Source: Azospirillum sp051124815
Lineage (GTDB): Bacteria > Pseudomonadota > Alphaproteobacteria > Azospirillales > Azospirillaceae
Direction of reading: 5' to 3'
Length of the DNA: 64,000 bases
NCBI RefSeq assembly: GCF_051124815.1
Contig: NZ_CP118488.1
Coordinates: forward strand, 62,001 to 126,000
Below the pieces are notes generated by a model that saw only the letters and a list, made by a program, of their open reading frames with translations, searched no databases and was not told the DNA's origin. Within the stretch, counting starts at the first letter, position 1. The number at the start of each line of letters is the position of its first letter. Positions 8,301 through 16,652 of the stretch are shown piece after piece. The translations under genes were made by a program, and so were the position numbers.

Positions 8301-9575
8301 TCACTGAATCCGGTCGAGCGCCTTGTAGTACAGCCCCACCAGCGGCAGGAACCAGGGCTTGCCGAAATGCCCCGGTACCGCGGGCCAGGACAGCCCCTTC
8401 AGCGGGTTCCGGTCCTCGCGTCCCAGAATCGCGTCGGCCATGGTCATGCCGAGATGGGTGGACAGCTGCGCACCGTGACCGGAATAGCCCATGGCGTACC
8501 ACAGGCCGTCGTGATAGCCGGCGCGCGGGTAGCGGTCGCTGGTCATGTCCACCAGACCGCCCCAGCAATAATCGATGTCGATACTGGCGATCTGCGGGAA
8601 GATCCGCGCCAGACCCGCCCGCAGGATCGCGCCGCTCTTGGCGTCGGATTGCTGGTCGGACGTTGCCGAGAAGCGCGCCCGGCCGCCGAAGATCAGGCGC
8701 CGATCCGGCGACAGGCGGAAGTAGTTGCCGATGTTCATCGACGTGACGTAGGTGCGGTTGCCCGGCACCACCGAGGCGATCTCACCGTCGCTCAGCGGCC
8801 GGGTGGCGATGATGAAGCTGCCGACCGATATGATCCGGCGGCGGAAATGGCTGAAATTCGGCGTGGTGTAGGCGCCGGTGGCGACCAGCACCTCCTTGGC
8901 GGTCACCGTTCCGCGCGGCGTGGACAGCGTGTGGCGGTCGCCCGTCCGGGTGATGGCGCCGACCGGCGCGTTCTCGACCAGCACCGCGCCATGCCGCTTG
9001 GCCGCATCAGCCAGCCCGACGACGAAGCGGCCCATATGCATCATCGCGCTCTTGCGCGACAGCATCGCGCCGTAGAAGGGCGAGCCGACCTCCCCCTTCA
9101 GATCCTCGGCGCTCAGCAGCGCGGTGTCGGGATCGACCTCGCGGTGCACGACTTCGAAGTTGCGGGCGATCGCCTCGAAATGCGCCGGCTTCGAGGCCAG
9201 CTTCAGCTTGCCGGCATGGCGGAAATTGCAGTCGATCCCCTCTTCGGCGATCAGCGCCTCCAGCGTTTCGATCGACTGGTCGAAGGCGCGATAGAGCGCG
9301 ATGGCGCGCTCCGTTCCCAGGGCGGTCTTGGCGGCGATGAAGCTGTGCGCCAAACCGTTGTTGAGGTGCCCGCCGTTGCGCCCCGACGCGCCGCCGCCGA
9401 TGCGACCGGCCTCCAGCACGATCACCCGTGCACCGGCCTTCGCCAACTGGCGGGCGGCACCCAGGCCGGTGAACCCCCCTCCGACGATGGCGACGTCGTA
9501 CTGGCCCTCGACAGTTCCCTCGGCCCCGCCCGAGAAGGCTGGAGCGGTGTCGTGCCAGTAGGAGACGAATTTCAT
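8301..9575 (-). CDS. DAO-family FAD-dependent oxidoreductase (PuuB-like), copy 1
   Basis: The 424-residue protein has an N-terminal FAD Rossmann motif 'DVAIVGGGFTGLGAARQLAKAG' within about residues 28-50, then 'GGGASGRNGGHLN' and a C-terminal 'YAMGYSGHGAQLSTHLG' that closes the FAD site. This is the glycine/D-amino-acid oxidase superfamily, and the pattern is near gamma-glutamylputrescine oxidase. Such enzymes oxidise an amine or secondary amine to an imine or aldehyde with release of H2O2. The ATG at 9575 was chosen because AAGGA lies about 8 bases upstream; an ATG 18 bases earlier lacks one. It lies 45 bases downstream of the type II dehalogenase-like gene on the same strand, so the two probably form one operon. 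Confidence 0.87.
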   Translation of the reverse strand: MKFVSYWHDTAPAFSGGAEGTVEGQYDVAIVGGGFTGLGAARQLAKAGARVIVLEAGRIGGGASGRNGGHLNNGLAHSFIAAKTALGTERAIALYRAFDQSIETLEALIAEEGIDCNFRHAGKLKLASKPAHFEAIARNFEVVHREVDPDTALLSAEDLKGEVGSPFYGAMLSRKSAMMHMGRFVVGLADAAKRHGAVLVENAPVGAITRTGDRHTLSTPRGTVTAKEVLVATGAYTTPNFSHFRRRIISVGSFIIATRPLSDGEIASVVPGNRTYVTSMNIGNYFRLSPDRRLIFGGRARFSATSDQQSDAKSGAILRAGLARIFPQIASIDIDYCWGGLVDMTSDRYPRAGYHDGLWYAMGYSGHGAQLSTHLGMTMADAILGREDRNPLKGLSWPAVPGHFGKPWFLPLVGLYYKALDRIQ

Positions 9576-9620
9576 GACCCGGGTCCTTCCCATTGCAGCC
9601 TGAACCGTGAAAAGCGTCCC

Positions 9621-10289
9621 TTACAGCCCGACCACGCCGGGCAGGCCGGAGATGTCGCGGATCTCGGTATAGCCGTAATAGGGGTTGGCCGGTTCGTGGC
9701 CGCGGTTGACCCAGACCTTGTTGCGGATCCCCAGATCATGCGCCGACATCAGGTCGTAGCGGAAGGAGGAGGAGCAATGCAGGATGTCCTCCGGCCCGCA
9801 GCCGAGCATGTCGAACATGTATTCGAACGCCTGGAAGCGCGGCTTGTAGGCCTGGGCCTGTTCGGCGGTGTAGACGGCATGGAAGGGCGCGCCCAGCTTC
9901 GCCACGTTCGACGGAATCTGGTCGTTCATGGCGTTGGACAGGATAACCAGCGGGATTTCCTTGGCGACCTTGGCCAGCCCGGCCGGCACGTCCGGGTGCG
10001 GCCCCCAGGTCGGAACCCGCTCATAGACCATGCGCGCGTCCTCGTCGCGGAAGACGACATTGTTGCGCTTGCAGGTGCGCTCCAGCGAATTGTGCACGAC
10101 CTCGGCGTAGGGCTTCCAGTCGCCCATGATCTCGTCGAGACGGTAGGCGGCGAAGTTCTTGATGAACTCCGTCATCCGCGCCTCGTCGAGGATCGGTCCG
10201 TACAGATCGCGGGCGGCTTCGGCCATCTGGAAGTTGATCAGCGTGCCGTGGCAATCGAAGGTGACGTATTTCGGCCGGAACTGGCTCAT
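9621..10289 (-). CDS. HAD-superfamily hydrolase, haloacid dehalogenase type II-like (copy 1)
   Basis: A 222-residue HAD protein. Motif I is 'VTFDCHGTLINF' (nucleophilic Asp near residue 10), motif II is 'VILSNAM', the Lys of motif III is in 'AYKPRFQAFEYMF', and motif IV is in the stretch 'CSSSFRYDLMSAHDLG'. Spacing and length fit L-2-haloacid dehalogenase-like proteins, yet many members of this group in amine-catabolic clusters have no shown dehalogenase activity and may be phosphatases. It is transcribed with the DAO gene downstream and is divergent from the second GNAT gene. A paralogue lies at 13173-13907. The true substrate is unknown. Confidence 0.83.
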   Translation of the reverse strand: MSQFRPKYVTFDCHGTLINFQMAEAARDLYGPILDEARMTEFIKNFAAYRLDEIMGDWKPYAEVVHNSLERTCKRNNVVFRDEDARMVYERVPTWGPHPDVPAGLAKVAKEIPLVILSNAMNDQIPSNVAKLGAPFHAVYTAEQAQAYKPRFQAFEYMFDMLGCGPEDILHCSSSFRYDLMSAHDLGIRNKVWVNRGHEPANPYYGYTEIRDISGLPGVVGL

Positions 10290-10643
10290 GGCTGCTTCCT
10301 CGGAATTGGGGGGCGGTGGGAAGGGAATGGCGGAGGGCGCGTTCGGCCCTGCCCCATGATCCTAGCGTCGCCGCAATGCCGGGCCTGACCGAATTGCCCG
10401 GCGCGAAAGCACAAAGTTCCGTTTCCGTCTCGACGCTCAGCATTTGGTTGGGAGCGGGGCGGCGATCCGGCGCCCAAAACCGGCGCCAGGCACCCCATCC
10501 GCGGCATCGGCCGCTCCAGTCACGGCATAAGATGCGGCCGGCCGCCGAAGCAAAGGTGGAAGATATCGCGGCGGGCGTCGCCTTCAGACGAACGTCCGGG
10601 GGCGCTAAGCTCACTCTTGGGGCAGAGGGTGAAAGGACTGCCC
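10290..10643. promoter_or_regulatory. Divergent intergenic region
   Basis: These 354 bases separate the minus-strand dehalogenase-like gene from the plus-strand GNAT gene and should hold promoters for both transcripts. I saw no clear sigma-70 pair, no strong operator palindrome and no conserved open frame; overlapping open frames here look like GC-rich shadows. Confidence 0.3.
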
Positions 10644-11516
10644 ATGAGCAAGAATACGGTTCCCAAAAAAGCGGTTCACTGTCTGGCTTTCCAGCCCAAG
10701 CATCTCGAGGATGCGCTGGTCCTGTCGCGGCAGGCGCAATGGCCGCACCGCCTGGAAGACTGGTCGCTGACCCTTTCGCTGAGCCGGGGACTGGTCGCCG
10801 TGGACGCGGAGACGTCGCAGGTGGTCGGCACGGTGCTGTTGACCCCCTATGGCGAGGATGCCGCCACCATCAACATGGTCATCGTCGATGAAGGCTGGCG
10901 CGGGCTGGGCCTTGGCCGCCGCCTGATGGACGAGGCGATGGCCCTCGCCGGAGACCGCCCTCTGCGCCTCGTCGCCACGACCGACGGGCTGCCGCTTTAC
11001 GAAAAGCTGGGCTTCCACGAAATCGGCACCGTCCTTCAGCACCAGGGGGAGGCCAGTCCGATGTCAGTGGTTGCAATGGAAGACGTCGCCCCGGCCAACA
11101 CCGACGACCGCGCCGCCATCGCCGCCCTCGACCGGCAGGCCTTCGGCGCCGACCGCAACCTGCTGCTGAAGCGTTTCGCCGAGATCGGATCCTTCACGCT
11201 TCTGCGCCGGCACGGTGTTCCCGTCGGCTTCGCCGCCCTGCGCGACTTCGGCCGCGGTCAGGTCATCGGCCCGGTGGTGGCGCCCGATGCGGACGGCGCC
11301 AAGGCCCTGATCTGCCCGATCATCGCCGCAAATGCCGGCAAATTCCTGCGGGTGGACACCACCGCGGACACCGGCCTCGGCCCTTGGCTGACCGACTGCG
11401 GTCTGCGTCATGTCGGCGGCGGCATCGCCATGCGCCGCGCCGCTCCCACCCCATCGGCGCCTGCATCGCCGGCCGCCGTTTCGACTTTCGCGCTCGCCAG
11501 CCAGGCACTCGGCTGA
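10644..11516 (+). CDS. Two-domain GNAT-family N-acetyltransferase (paralogue 2)
   Basis: A 290-residue protein with the same architecture as the GNAT gene at 377-1300. The N-terminal GNAT domain has the acetyl-CoA loop 'DEGWRGLGLGRRLMDEAM' (about 82-99) and 'PLYEKLGFHEIG'. The C-terminal domain carries 'RDFGRGQVIGPVVAPDADG' and ends in 'FALASQALG'. The ATG at 10644 follows GAAAGGA by 6 bases and is preferred over an upstream TTG at 10617. It lies 13 bases before the class III aminotransferase gene, so the two are probably translated from one message. That coupling suggests the acetyl acceptor is an amine or amino acid in the aminotransferase pathway; this is inference. Confidence 0.86.
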   Translation: MSKNTVPKKAVHCLAFQPKHLEDALVLSRQAQWPHRLEDWSLTLSLSRGLVAVDAETSQVVGTVLLTPYGEDAATINMVIVDEGWRGLGLGRRLMDEAMALAGDRPLRLVATTDGLPLYEKLGFHEIGTVLQHQGEASPMSVVAMEDVAPANTDDRAAIAALDRQAFGADRNLLLKRFAEIGSFTLLRRHGVPVGFAALRDFGRGQVIGPVVAPDADGAKALICPIIAANAGKFLRVDTTADTGLGPWLTDCGLRHVGGGIAMRRAAPTPSAPASPAAVSTFALASQALG

Positions 11517-11529
11517 TCCGGAGAGGACC

Positions 11530-12906
11530 ATGCTCAGCAATTCCCTGATCGAACTCGACCGTGCCCATCTGGTGCATCCCGTCGCCTCATACCGCGGCCA
11601 TGAGAAGGCCGGCGTCCGGGTGATCGCCTCCGGCTCCGGGGCGACCCTCACCGACACGTCCGGCCATCGGCTGGTGGACGGCTTCGCCGGCCTGTGGTGC
11701 GTCAATGCTGGCTATGGGCAGAAGAGCCTCGTCGAGGCCGCCACCCGCCAGATGCAGGAACTGCCCTACGCCACCGGCTATTTCGGGCTCGGCAGCGAAC
11801 CGGCGATCCGGCTGGCGGCGGCGCTGGCCGAACGCGCCCCCGGCGACCTGAACCACGTTTTCTTCACGCTCGGCGGCTCGGACGCGGTGGACAGCACCAT
11901 CCGCTTCATCCGCTACTACTGGCAGGCCAAGGGCCAGCCGCAGCGCGACCAGTTCATCTCGATCGAGCAGGGCTATCACGGCTCCTCCACGGTCGGCGCC
12001 GGGCTGACCGCCCTGCCCGCCTTCCATGCCGGCTTCGGCGTGCCGTTCGACTGGCAGCATAAGATTCCGTCGCACTACGCCTACCGCAATCCGGTCGGCG
12101 ACGATGCGGACGCGATCATCGCCTCCTCGCTGGCGGCTCTCGACGCCAAGATCGCCGAGATCGGCGGGCCGGAGCGGGTCGCCGCATTCTATGCCGAACC
12201 GATCCAGGGCTCGGGCGGCGTCCTGGTTCCGCCCGACGGCTGGATGAAGGCGATGTGCGACCGTTGCCGCAGCCTGGGCATCCTGTTCGTCGCGGACGAG
12301 GTGATTACCGGCTTCGGCCGCACCGGCCCGCTGTTCGCCTGCACCGACGACGGCGTGGTCCCCGACCTGATGACCACGGCGAAGGGCCTGACCTCCGGCT
12401 ATGTGCCGATGGGGGCGGTCTTCCTGTCGGACGCGGTTTATGCCACCATCGCCGATGCCGCAGGCGCCGCCGCGGTCGGCCATGGCTACACCTACTCCGC
12501 CCACCCCGTCAGTGCCGCGGTGGGGCTTGAGGCGTTGCGGCTGTACGAGGACGGCCTGCTGGCCAACGGCGTCAAGGCCGGCGCCCGGCTGATGGCGGGA
12601 CTGCAGGCCCTGCGCGATCATCCGCTGGTCGGCGACGTGCGCGGACGCGGCATGCTGGCCGCCATCGAACTGGTGGTGGACAAGGAGCGCAAGACCCCGC
12701 TGCCGGCCGCCGCCGAGCCGTCCCGGCGGATTTTCGACCGCGCCTGGACCAACGGGCTGGTCATCCGCGCCTTCGCGAACGGCGTACTGGGCTATGCCCC
12801 GCCGCTCTGCTGCACCGACGACGACATCGACGCGATCCTGGAGCGCACGGCCCAAACACTCGACCAGACGCTGGAGGACCCCGACGTCCGCCGGGCGATG
12901 CGATAG
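11530..12906 (+). CDS. Class III (omega) aminotransferase, PLP-dependent, copy 1
   Basis: A 458-residue fold-type I aminotransferase of the class III group (putrescine/GABA/beta-alanine:pyruvate type). PLP-site residues are visible: 'GGSDAVDST' phosphate-binding loop (about 115-123), 'EQGYHGSS' aromatic ring stack (146-153), Asp256 in 'VADEVITGFGRTG', and the Schiff-base Lys285 in 'TTAKGLTSGYVPMGAV'. The ATG at 11530 follows GAGAGGA. The sequence pattern is close to SpuC-like putrescine:pyruvate or related omega-aminotransferases. It moves an amino group from a terminal amine to pyruvate or 2-oxoglutarate, giving an aldehyde that the GabD-like enzyme nearby could oxidise. It follows the GNAT gene by 13 bases. 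Confidence 0.9.
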   Translation: MLSNSLIELDRAHLVHPVASYRGHEKAGVRVIASGSGATLTDTSGHRLVDGFAGLWCVNAGYGQKSLVEAATRQMQELPYATGYFGLGSEPAIRLAAALAERAPGDLNHVFFTLGGSDAVDSTIRFIRYYWQAKGQPQRDQFISIEQGYHGSSTVGAGLTALPAFHAGFGVPFDWQHKIPSHYAYRNPVGDDADAIIASSLAALDAKIAEIGGPERVAAFYAEPIQGSGGVLVPPDGWMKAMCDRCRSLGILFVADEVITGFGRTGPLFACTDDGVVPDLMTTAKGLTSGYVPMGAVFLSDAVYATIADAAGAAAVGHGYTYSAHPVSAAVGLEALRLYEDGLLANGVKAGARLMAGLQALRDHPLVGDVRGRGMLAAIELVVDKERKTPLPAAAEPSRRIFDRAWTNGLVIRAFANGVLGYAPPLCCTDDDIDAILERTAQTLDQTLEDPDVRRAMR

Positions 12907-13172
12907 GGGAAAAGGGCGCGTCCGCGCAAGAATCCGTGAACACCCCCGTATCCAGCATTTTCTGCTGTACGGCGCCGATATTCAGAGACAGGCGTCAAGC
13001 CGATAGACCACACTGGATGGTACAGACGACCGGAACTTTGGCCCCTCTCCAGCGGGGCCATTTCCAGAAGGGCCACCTCCAGAAGACACCCCGGCGGCCG
13101 ATTCCGCCGGACCTGAAACGCCCCGCCGAACCGGAACGGTTCCCACGCGGTCCTTGATGAGGAGTTGGTGCG

Positions 13173-13907
13173 TTGCCCAAGAGTCTGCTGAATTTCAAAT
13201 ATCTGACCTTCGACGTCGTCGGCACCCTGATCGACTTCGAAGCCGGCCTGAAGGACTGCCTCGCCGCAATCGCGGCAGAGGCCGGGACCACGGTGGACGG
13301 CGAAGCGGCGCTGACCCTCTACCGCGAGGCGCGCTACTCCGACGCCACCGGCCTGTTCCCCGACGATCTGGTTCGGGTCTATTCGGTCATCGCGCCGCAG
13401 TTGGGCCTTCCCGCCGGCACACAGTACGGTGAGCGCCTGCGCGATTCCGCGGCCTCCTGGGCCGCTTTCCCCGACAGCAGGGACGCCATGGCCCGGCTGG
13501 CCAAGCGCTACAAGCTGATCGCGATGACCAATGCGCGGCGCTGGGCCTTCACCCATTTCTCCCGTGAGTTGGGCGATCCCTTCTATGCCGGCTTCACCGC
13601 CGACGACACCGGCGTCGAGAAGCCCGACCCCGCCTTCTTCCAGCAGGTGTTCGATTTCGTCGAGCACGACGGCGGAAGCAAGGACGACATCCTGCACGTC
13701 GCCCAGAGCCAGTATCACGACATCGGAGTCTCGCGTCGCCTCGGCATGACCAACTGCTGGATCCAGCGGCGTCATGCGCAGAAGGGCTATGGCGGCACCA
13801 TCGAGCCCGCAGAGTTCACCGAACCCGATTTCCATTTCCGCTCGATGGCGGAACTGGCCGATGCCGTCGACGCGGCGGCGGCAGAGCCGAAGACGGTCTC
13901 CGCGTAA
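13173..13907 (+). CDS. HAD-superfamily hydrolase, haloacid dehalogenase type II-like (copy 2)
   Basis: The 244-residue product starts with TTG at 13173, chosen because TGAGGAG lies 8 bases upstream and no in-frame ATG precedes the first HAD motif. Motif I is 'LTFDVVGTLIDF', motif II is 'IAMTNARRW', the motif III Lys is in 'VEKPDPAFFQ', and the C-terminal acidic region is around 'AQSQYHDIGVSRRLG'. It is paralogous to the protein encoded at 9621-10289. The gene lies between the aminotransferase gene (266 bases upstream) and the ABC transporter genes (65 bases downstream). The substrate is unknown; dehalogenation is only a family label. Confidence 0.83.
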   Translation: MPKSLLNFKYLTFDVVGTLIDFEAGLKDCLAAIAAEAGTTVDGEAALTLYREARYSDATGLFPDDLVRVYSVIAPQLGLPAGTQYGERLRDSAASWAAFPDSRDAMARLAKRYKLIAMTNARRWAFTHFSRELGDPFYAGFTADDTGVEKPDPAFFQQVFDFVEHDGGSKDDILHVAQSQYHDIGVSRRLGMTNCWIQRRHAQKGYGGTIEPAEFTEPDFHFRSMAELADAVDAAAAEPKTVSA

Positions 13908-13972
13908 CCGGACCAAACCGGAGCGCGCCAAAAAATAAGAAACAGACAACACACGAACAGAGCGAGGCTAGC

Positions 13973-15580
13973 ATGACAAAGACGCCTGACAGCTGGACCC
14001 GGATCGACGACAGCATGGTCGAAAGCGCCATCCGGCGCGGGGCCAACCGCCGCGATCTGCTCAAGATGCTGCTGGCGGGGGGCGTATCGCTCACCGCCGC
14101 CAATTTCCTCGTGGGCCGCGCCAGCGCCGCGGTATCCGAGGAACCGGTGAAGGGCGGCACGCTGAAGGCCGCCGGCTGGTCGTCATCCACCGCCGACACG
14201 CTCGACCCGGCGAAGGCGTCGCTGTCGACCGACTATGTCCGCTGCTGTGCCTTCTACAACCGCCTGACCTTCCTCGACAAGGCCGGCATCCCCAAGATGG
14301 AGCTGGCCCAGTCGGTCGATACCGAAGACGCCAAGACCTGGACGATCAAGCTGCGCAAGGGCGTGACCTTCCACGACGGCAAGTCGCTGACCGCCGACGA
14401 CGTGGTGTTCTCGCTGAAGCGCCATCTCGATCCGGCCGTCGGGTCCAAGGTCGCGAAGATCGCCGCCCAGATGACCGACATCAAGGCGGTCGACAAGAAC
14501 ACCGTCGCCATCACGCTGGCCACCCCGAACGCCGACCTGCCGACCATCCTGGCCATGCATCACTTCATGATCGTGGCCGACGGCACCACCGACTTCTCCA
14601 AGGGCAACGGCACCGGCGCCTTCATCTGCAAGAGCTTCGAGCCGGGCGTGCGCTCCGTCGGCGTGCGCAACCCCAATTACTGGAAGGGTGGCCCGTACGT
14701 CGATTCCTTCGAGTTCTTCGCCATCAGCGACGACAACGCCCGTGTCAACGCGCTGCTGTCCGGCGACATCCATCTGGCCGCGGCGATCAACCCGCGCTCC
14801 ACGCGCCTGGTCGACGGCCAGCAGGGCTTCACCCTGTCCAAGACGACGTCCGGCAACTACACCGACCTGAACATCCGCCTGGACATGGAGCCGGGCAGCC
14901 GCAAGGATTTCGTGGACGGGATGAAATATCTCGTCAACCGCGAGCAGATCGTGAAATCGGCCCTGCGCGGCTTCGGCGAGGTCGGCAACGATCAGCCGGT
15001 GTCCCCGGCCAGCCCCTACCACAACGCTGCGCTGAAGCCCAAGGCCTTCGATCCGGAACGGGCCAAGTCGCTGTTCAAGAAGGCGGGTGTGCTGGGGCAG
15101 TCTATCCCGGTGATCACGTCCGATGCCGCCTCGTCCGCCGTCGACATGGCCATGGTGATCCAGGCCGCCGGCGCCGACATCGGCATGAAGCTCGACGTCC
15201 AGCGCGTGCCGTCCGACGGTTATTGGAGCAACTACTGGCTGAAGGCGCCGATCCATTTCGGCAACATCAACCCGCGCCCGACGCCGGACATCCTCTTCTC
15301 CCTGCTCTACGCCTCCGAAGCGCCGTGGAACGAGAGCAAGTACAAGTCCGAGAAATTCGACAAGCTGATGCTCGAAGCGCGCGGCACGCTCGCCTGGGCC
15401 AAGCGCAAGGAACTGTACGACCAGATGCAGGTGATGATCTCCGAAGAGGCCGGCACCATCATCCCCGCCTACATCTCCAACGTGGACGCCATCACCAGCA
15501 AGCTGAAGGGCTTGGAAGCCAACCCGCTGGGCGGCATGATGGGCTACGCGTTCGCCGAATATGTCTGGCTGGCAGCCTGA
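13973..15580 (+). CDS. ABC transporter substrate-binding protein, family 5 (oligopeptide/dipeptide type), Tat exported
   Basis: A 535-residue periplasmic binding protein. The N-terminus has a twin-arginine signal: 'GANRRDLLKMLLAGGVSLTA' with RRDLLK near residues 26-31, a hydrophobic stretch, and an AxA cleavage site near 'GRASAAV'. The mature part shows family 5 marks such as 'ETWTIKLRKGVTFHDGK'-type text (here 'TWTIKLRKGVTFHDGKSLTADDVVFSLKR' region) and 'YLVNREQIVKSALRGFG'. Family 5 proteins bind peptides, opines, nickel or other amino compounds and hand them to an Opp/Dpp-type importer; the permease and ATPase genes follow directly. A GC-rich hairpin lies between this gene and the first permease gene. 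Confidence 0.9.
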   Translation: MTKTPDSWTRIDDSMVESAIRRGANRRDLLKMLLAGGVSLTAANFLVGRASAAVSEEPVKGGTLKAAGWSSSTADTLDPAKASLSTDYVRCCAFYNRLTFLDKAGIPKMELAQSVDTEDAKTWTIKLRKGVTFHDGKSLTADDVVFSLKRHLDPAVGSKVAKIAAQMTDIKAVDKNTVAITLATPNADLPTILAMHHFMIVADGTTDFSKGNGTGAFICKSFEPGVRSVGVRNPNYWKGGPYVDSFEFFAISDDNARVNALLSGDIHLAAAINPRSTRLVDGQQGFTLSKTTSGNYTDLNIRLDMEPGSRKDFVDGMKYLVNREQIVKSALRGFGEVGNDQPVSPASPYHNAALKPKAFDPERAKSLFKKAGVLGQSIPVITSDAASSAVDMAMVIQAAGADIGMKLDVQRVPSDGYWSNYWLKAPIHFGNINPRPTPDILFSLLYASEAPWNESKYKSEKFDKLMLEARGTLAWAKRKELYDQMQVMISEEAGTIIPAYISNVDAITSKLKGLEANPLGGMMGYAFAEYVWLAA

Positions 15581-15590
15581 TATGATGGAT

Positions 15591-15634
15591 CGGCGGGACG
15601 GGGCGGGCGATGGCCCGACCGTCCCGTCCCGCCG
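15591..15634 (+). terminator. GC-rich hairpin between binding-protein and permease genes
   Basis: Arms CGGCGGGACGGG (15591-15602) and CCCGTCCCGCCG (15623-15634) are perfectly complementary over 12 bases, with an inner CGGGC/GCCCG stem in the loop. No U-run follows, so it is better seen as an attenuator or mRNA-stabilising hairpin that raises binding-protein transcript over permease transcript. Confidence 0.55.
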
Positions 15635-15701
15635 TGGCCCCTCTCGTCGCCGCCCATCCGGGCAAGCCCTCCGGGGGCGCCTCACCATGCGGAGGCCAGC
15701 C

Positions 15702-16652
15702 ATGACATCACGCGTTCCCTCCCTTATCCTCGGCCGGCTGTTCATCGCGCTGGTCACCCTGACCATCGTGTCCTTCGCGGTCTTCTTCGCCACAACACTG
15801 CTGCCCGGCGATACGGCGACCATCCTGCTGGGTCAGGCGGCGACGCCGGAAGCGATCGCCGGCCTGCGCACGGCCATGCACCTCGACGAACCGGCCCTGC
15901 TGCGCTTCTTCTACTGGATCGGCGGGCTGTTCCAGGGCGATCTCGGCATCTCCTACGCCAACCATATGCCGGTGGCGACGCTGATCGGCGGGCGGCTGCT
16001 CAACACGCTGAAGCTTGCCGGCCTGACCACCCTGATCACGGTTCCGCTTGCGCTGACGCTCGGCATCACCGCCGCCATGTGGCGGGGCACGCTGTATGAC
16101 CGTATCGTCACCATCGCCACCATCGGCGTCATCTCGGTTCCGGAATTCGTGCTGGCGACCTTGGCCGTCCTGGTGTTCGCCGTTTACCTGAAATGGTTGC
16201 CGGCCCTGTCCTTCACCTACAATGTCGACAGTTTCGCCGGGCTCATGCGGGCCTATGCCATGCCGGTCATCACGCTGACCTTCGGGGTTTCGGCGCAGAT
16301 GATCCGCATGAGCCGCGCCGCCGTGATCGAAACGCTGAACACGCCCTATGTCGAGATGGCGCTGCTGAAAGGCGCGTCGCGCCCGCGGCTGGTCCTGCGC
16401 CATGCCTTGCCCAACGCGCTCGGCCCGATCTCCAACGCGGTGGCGCTGTCACTGTCCTATCTGGTGGGTGGCGTCATCATCGTCGAGACGATCTTCAACT
16501 ATCCCGGCATCGCCAAGCTGATGGTGGACGCGGTGTCCACCCGCGACCTGCCGCTGATCCAGTCCTGCGCGATGATCTTCTGCGTGGGCTATCTGATCCT
16601 GATCACCGCCGCCGACATCGTCGCCATCCTGTCGAACCCGAGGCTCCGATGA
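15702..16652 (+). CDS. ABC transporter permease, DppB/OppB type
   Basis: A 316-residue inner-membrane permease. It has the DppB/OppB order: an N-terminal helix (LILGRLFIALVTLTIVSFAVFF), the periplasmic loop with 'LPGDTATILLGQAATPEAI', then five further helices and the cytoplasmic EAA loop 'EMALLKGASRPRLVLRHALPNA' (about 223-244) that docks on the ATPase. The ATG at 15702 follows GGAGG by 6 bases; an in-frame ATG at 15687 lacks one. Its stop overlaps the next permease start by 4 bases (ATGA), which implies translational coupling. It forms the importer pore with the next gene product. Confidence 0.92.
   Translation: MTSRVPSLILGRLFIALVTLTIVSFAVFFATTLLPGDTATILLGQAATPEAIAGLRTAMHLDEPALLRFFYWIGGLFQGDLGISYANHMPVATLIGGRLLNTLKLAGLTTLITVPLALTLGITAAMWRGTLYDRIVTIATIGVISVPEFVLATLAVLVFAVYLKWLPALSFTYNVDSFAGLMRAYAMPVITLTFGVSAQMIRMSRAAVIETLNTPYVEMALLKGASRPRLVLRHALPNALGPISNAVALSLSYLVGGVIIVETIFNYPGIAKLMVDAVSTRDLPLIQSCAMIFCVGYLILITAADIVAILSNPRLR

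Noticed and set aside
9621..10289. True haloacid dehalogenation role for the HAD proteins
   Set aside because: The family name is only a label; the cluster has no other haloacid gene, so I did not claim dehalogenase activity for this gene or for 13173-13907.
10316..10891. A 191-codon plus-strand frame across the divergent gap and the start of GNAT paralogue 2
   Set aside because: It overlaps the GNAT gene in another frame, has an Arg/Ala/Gly-rich product and no ribosome site.
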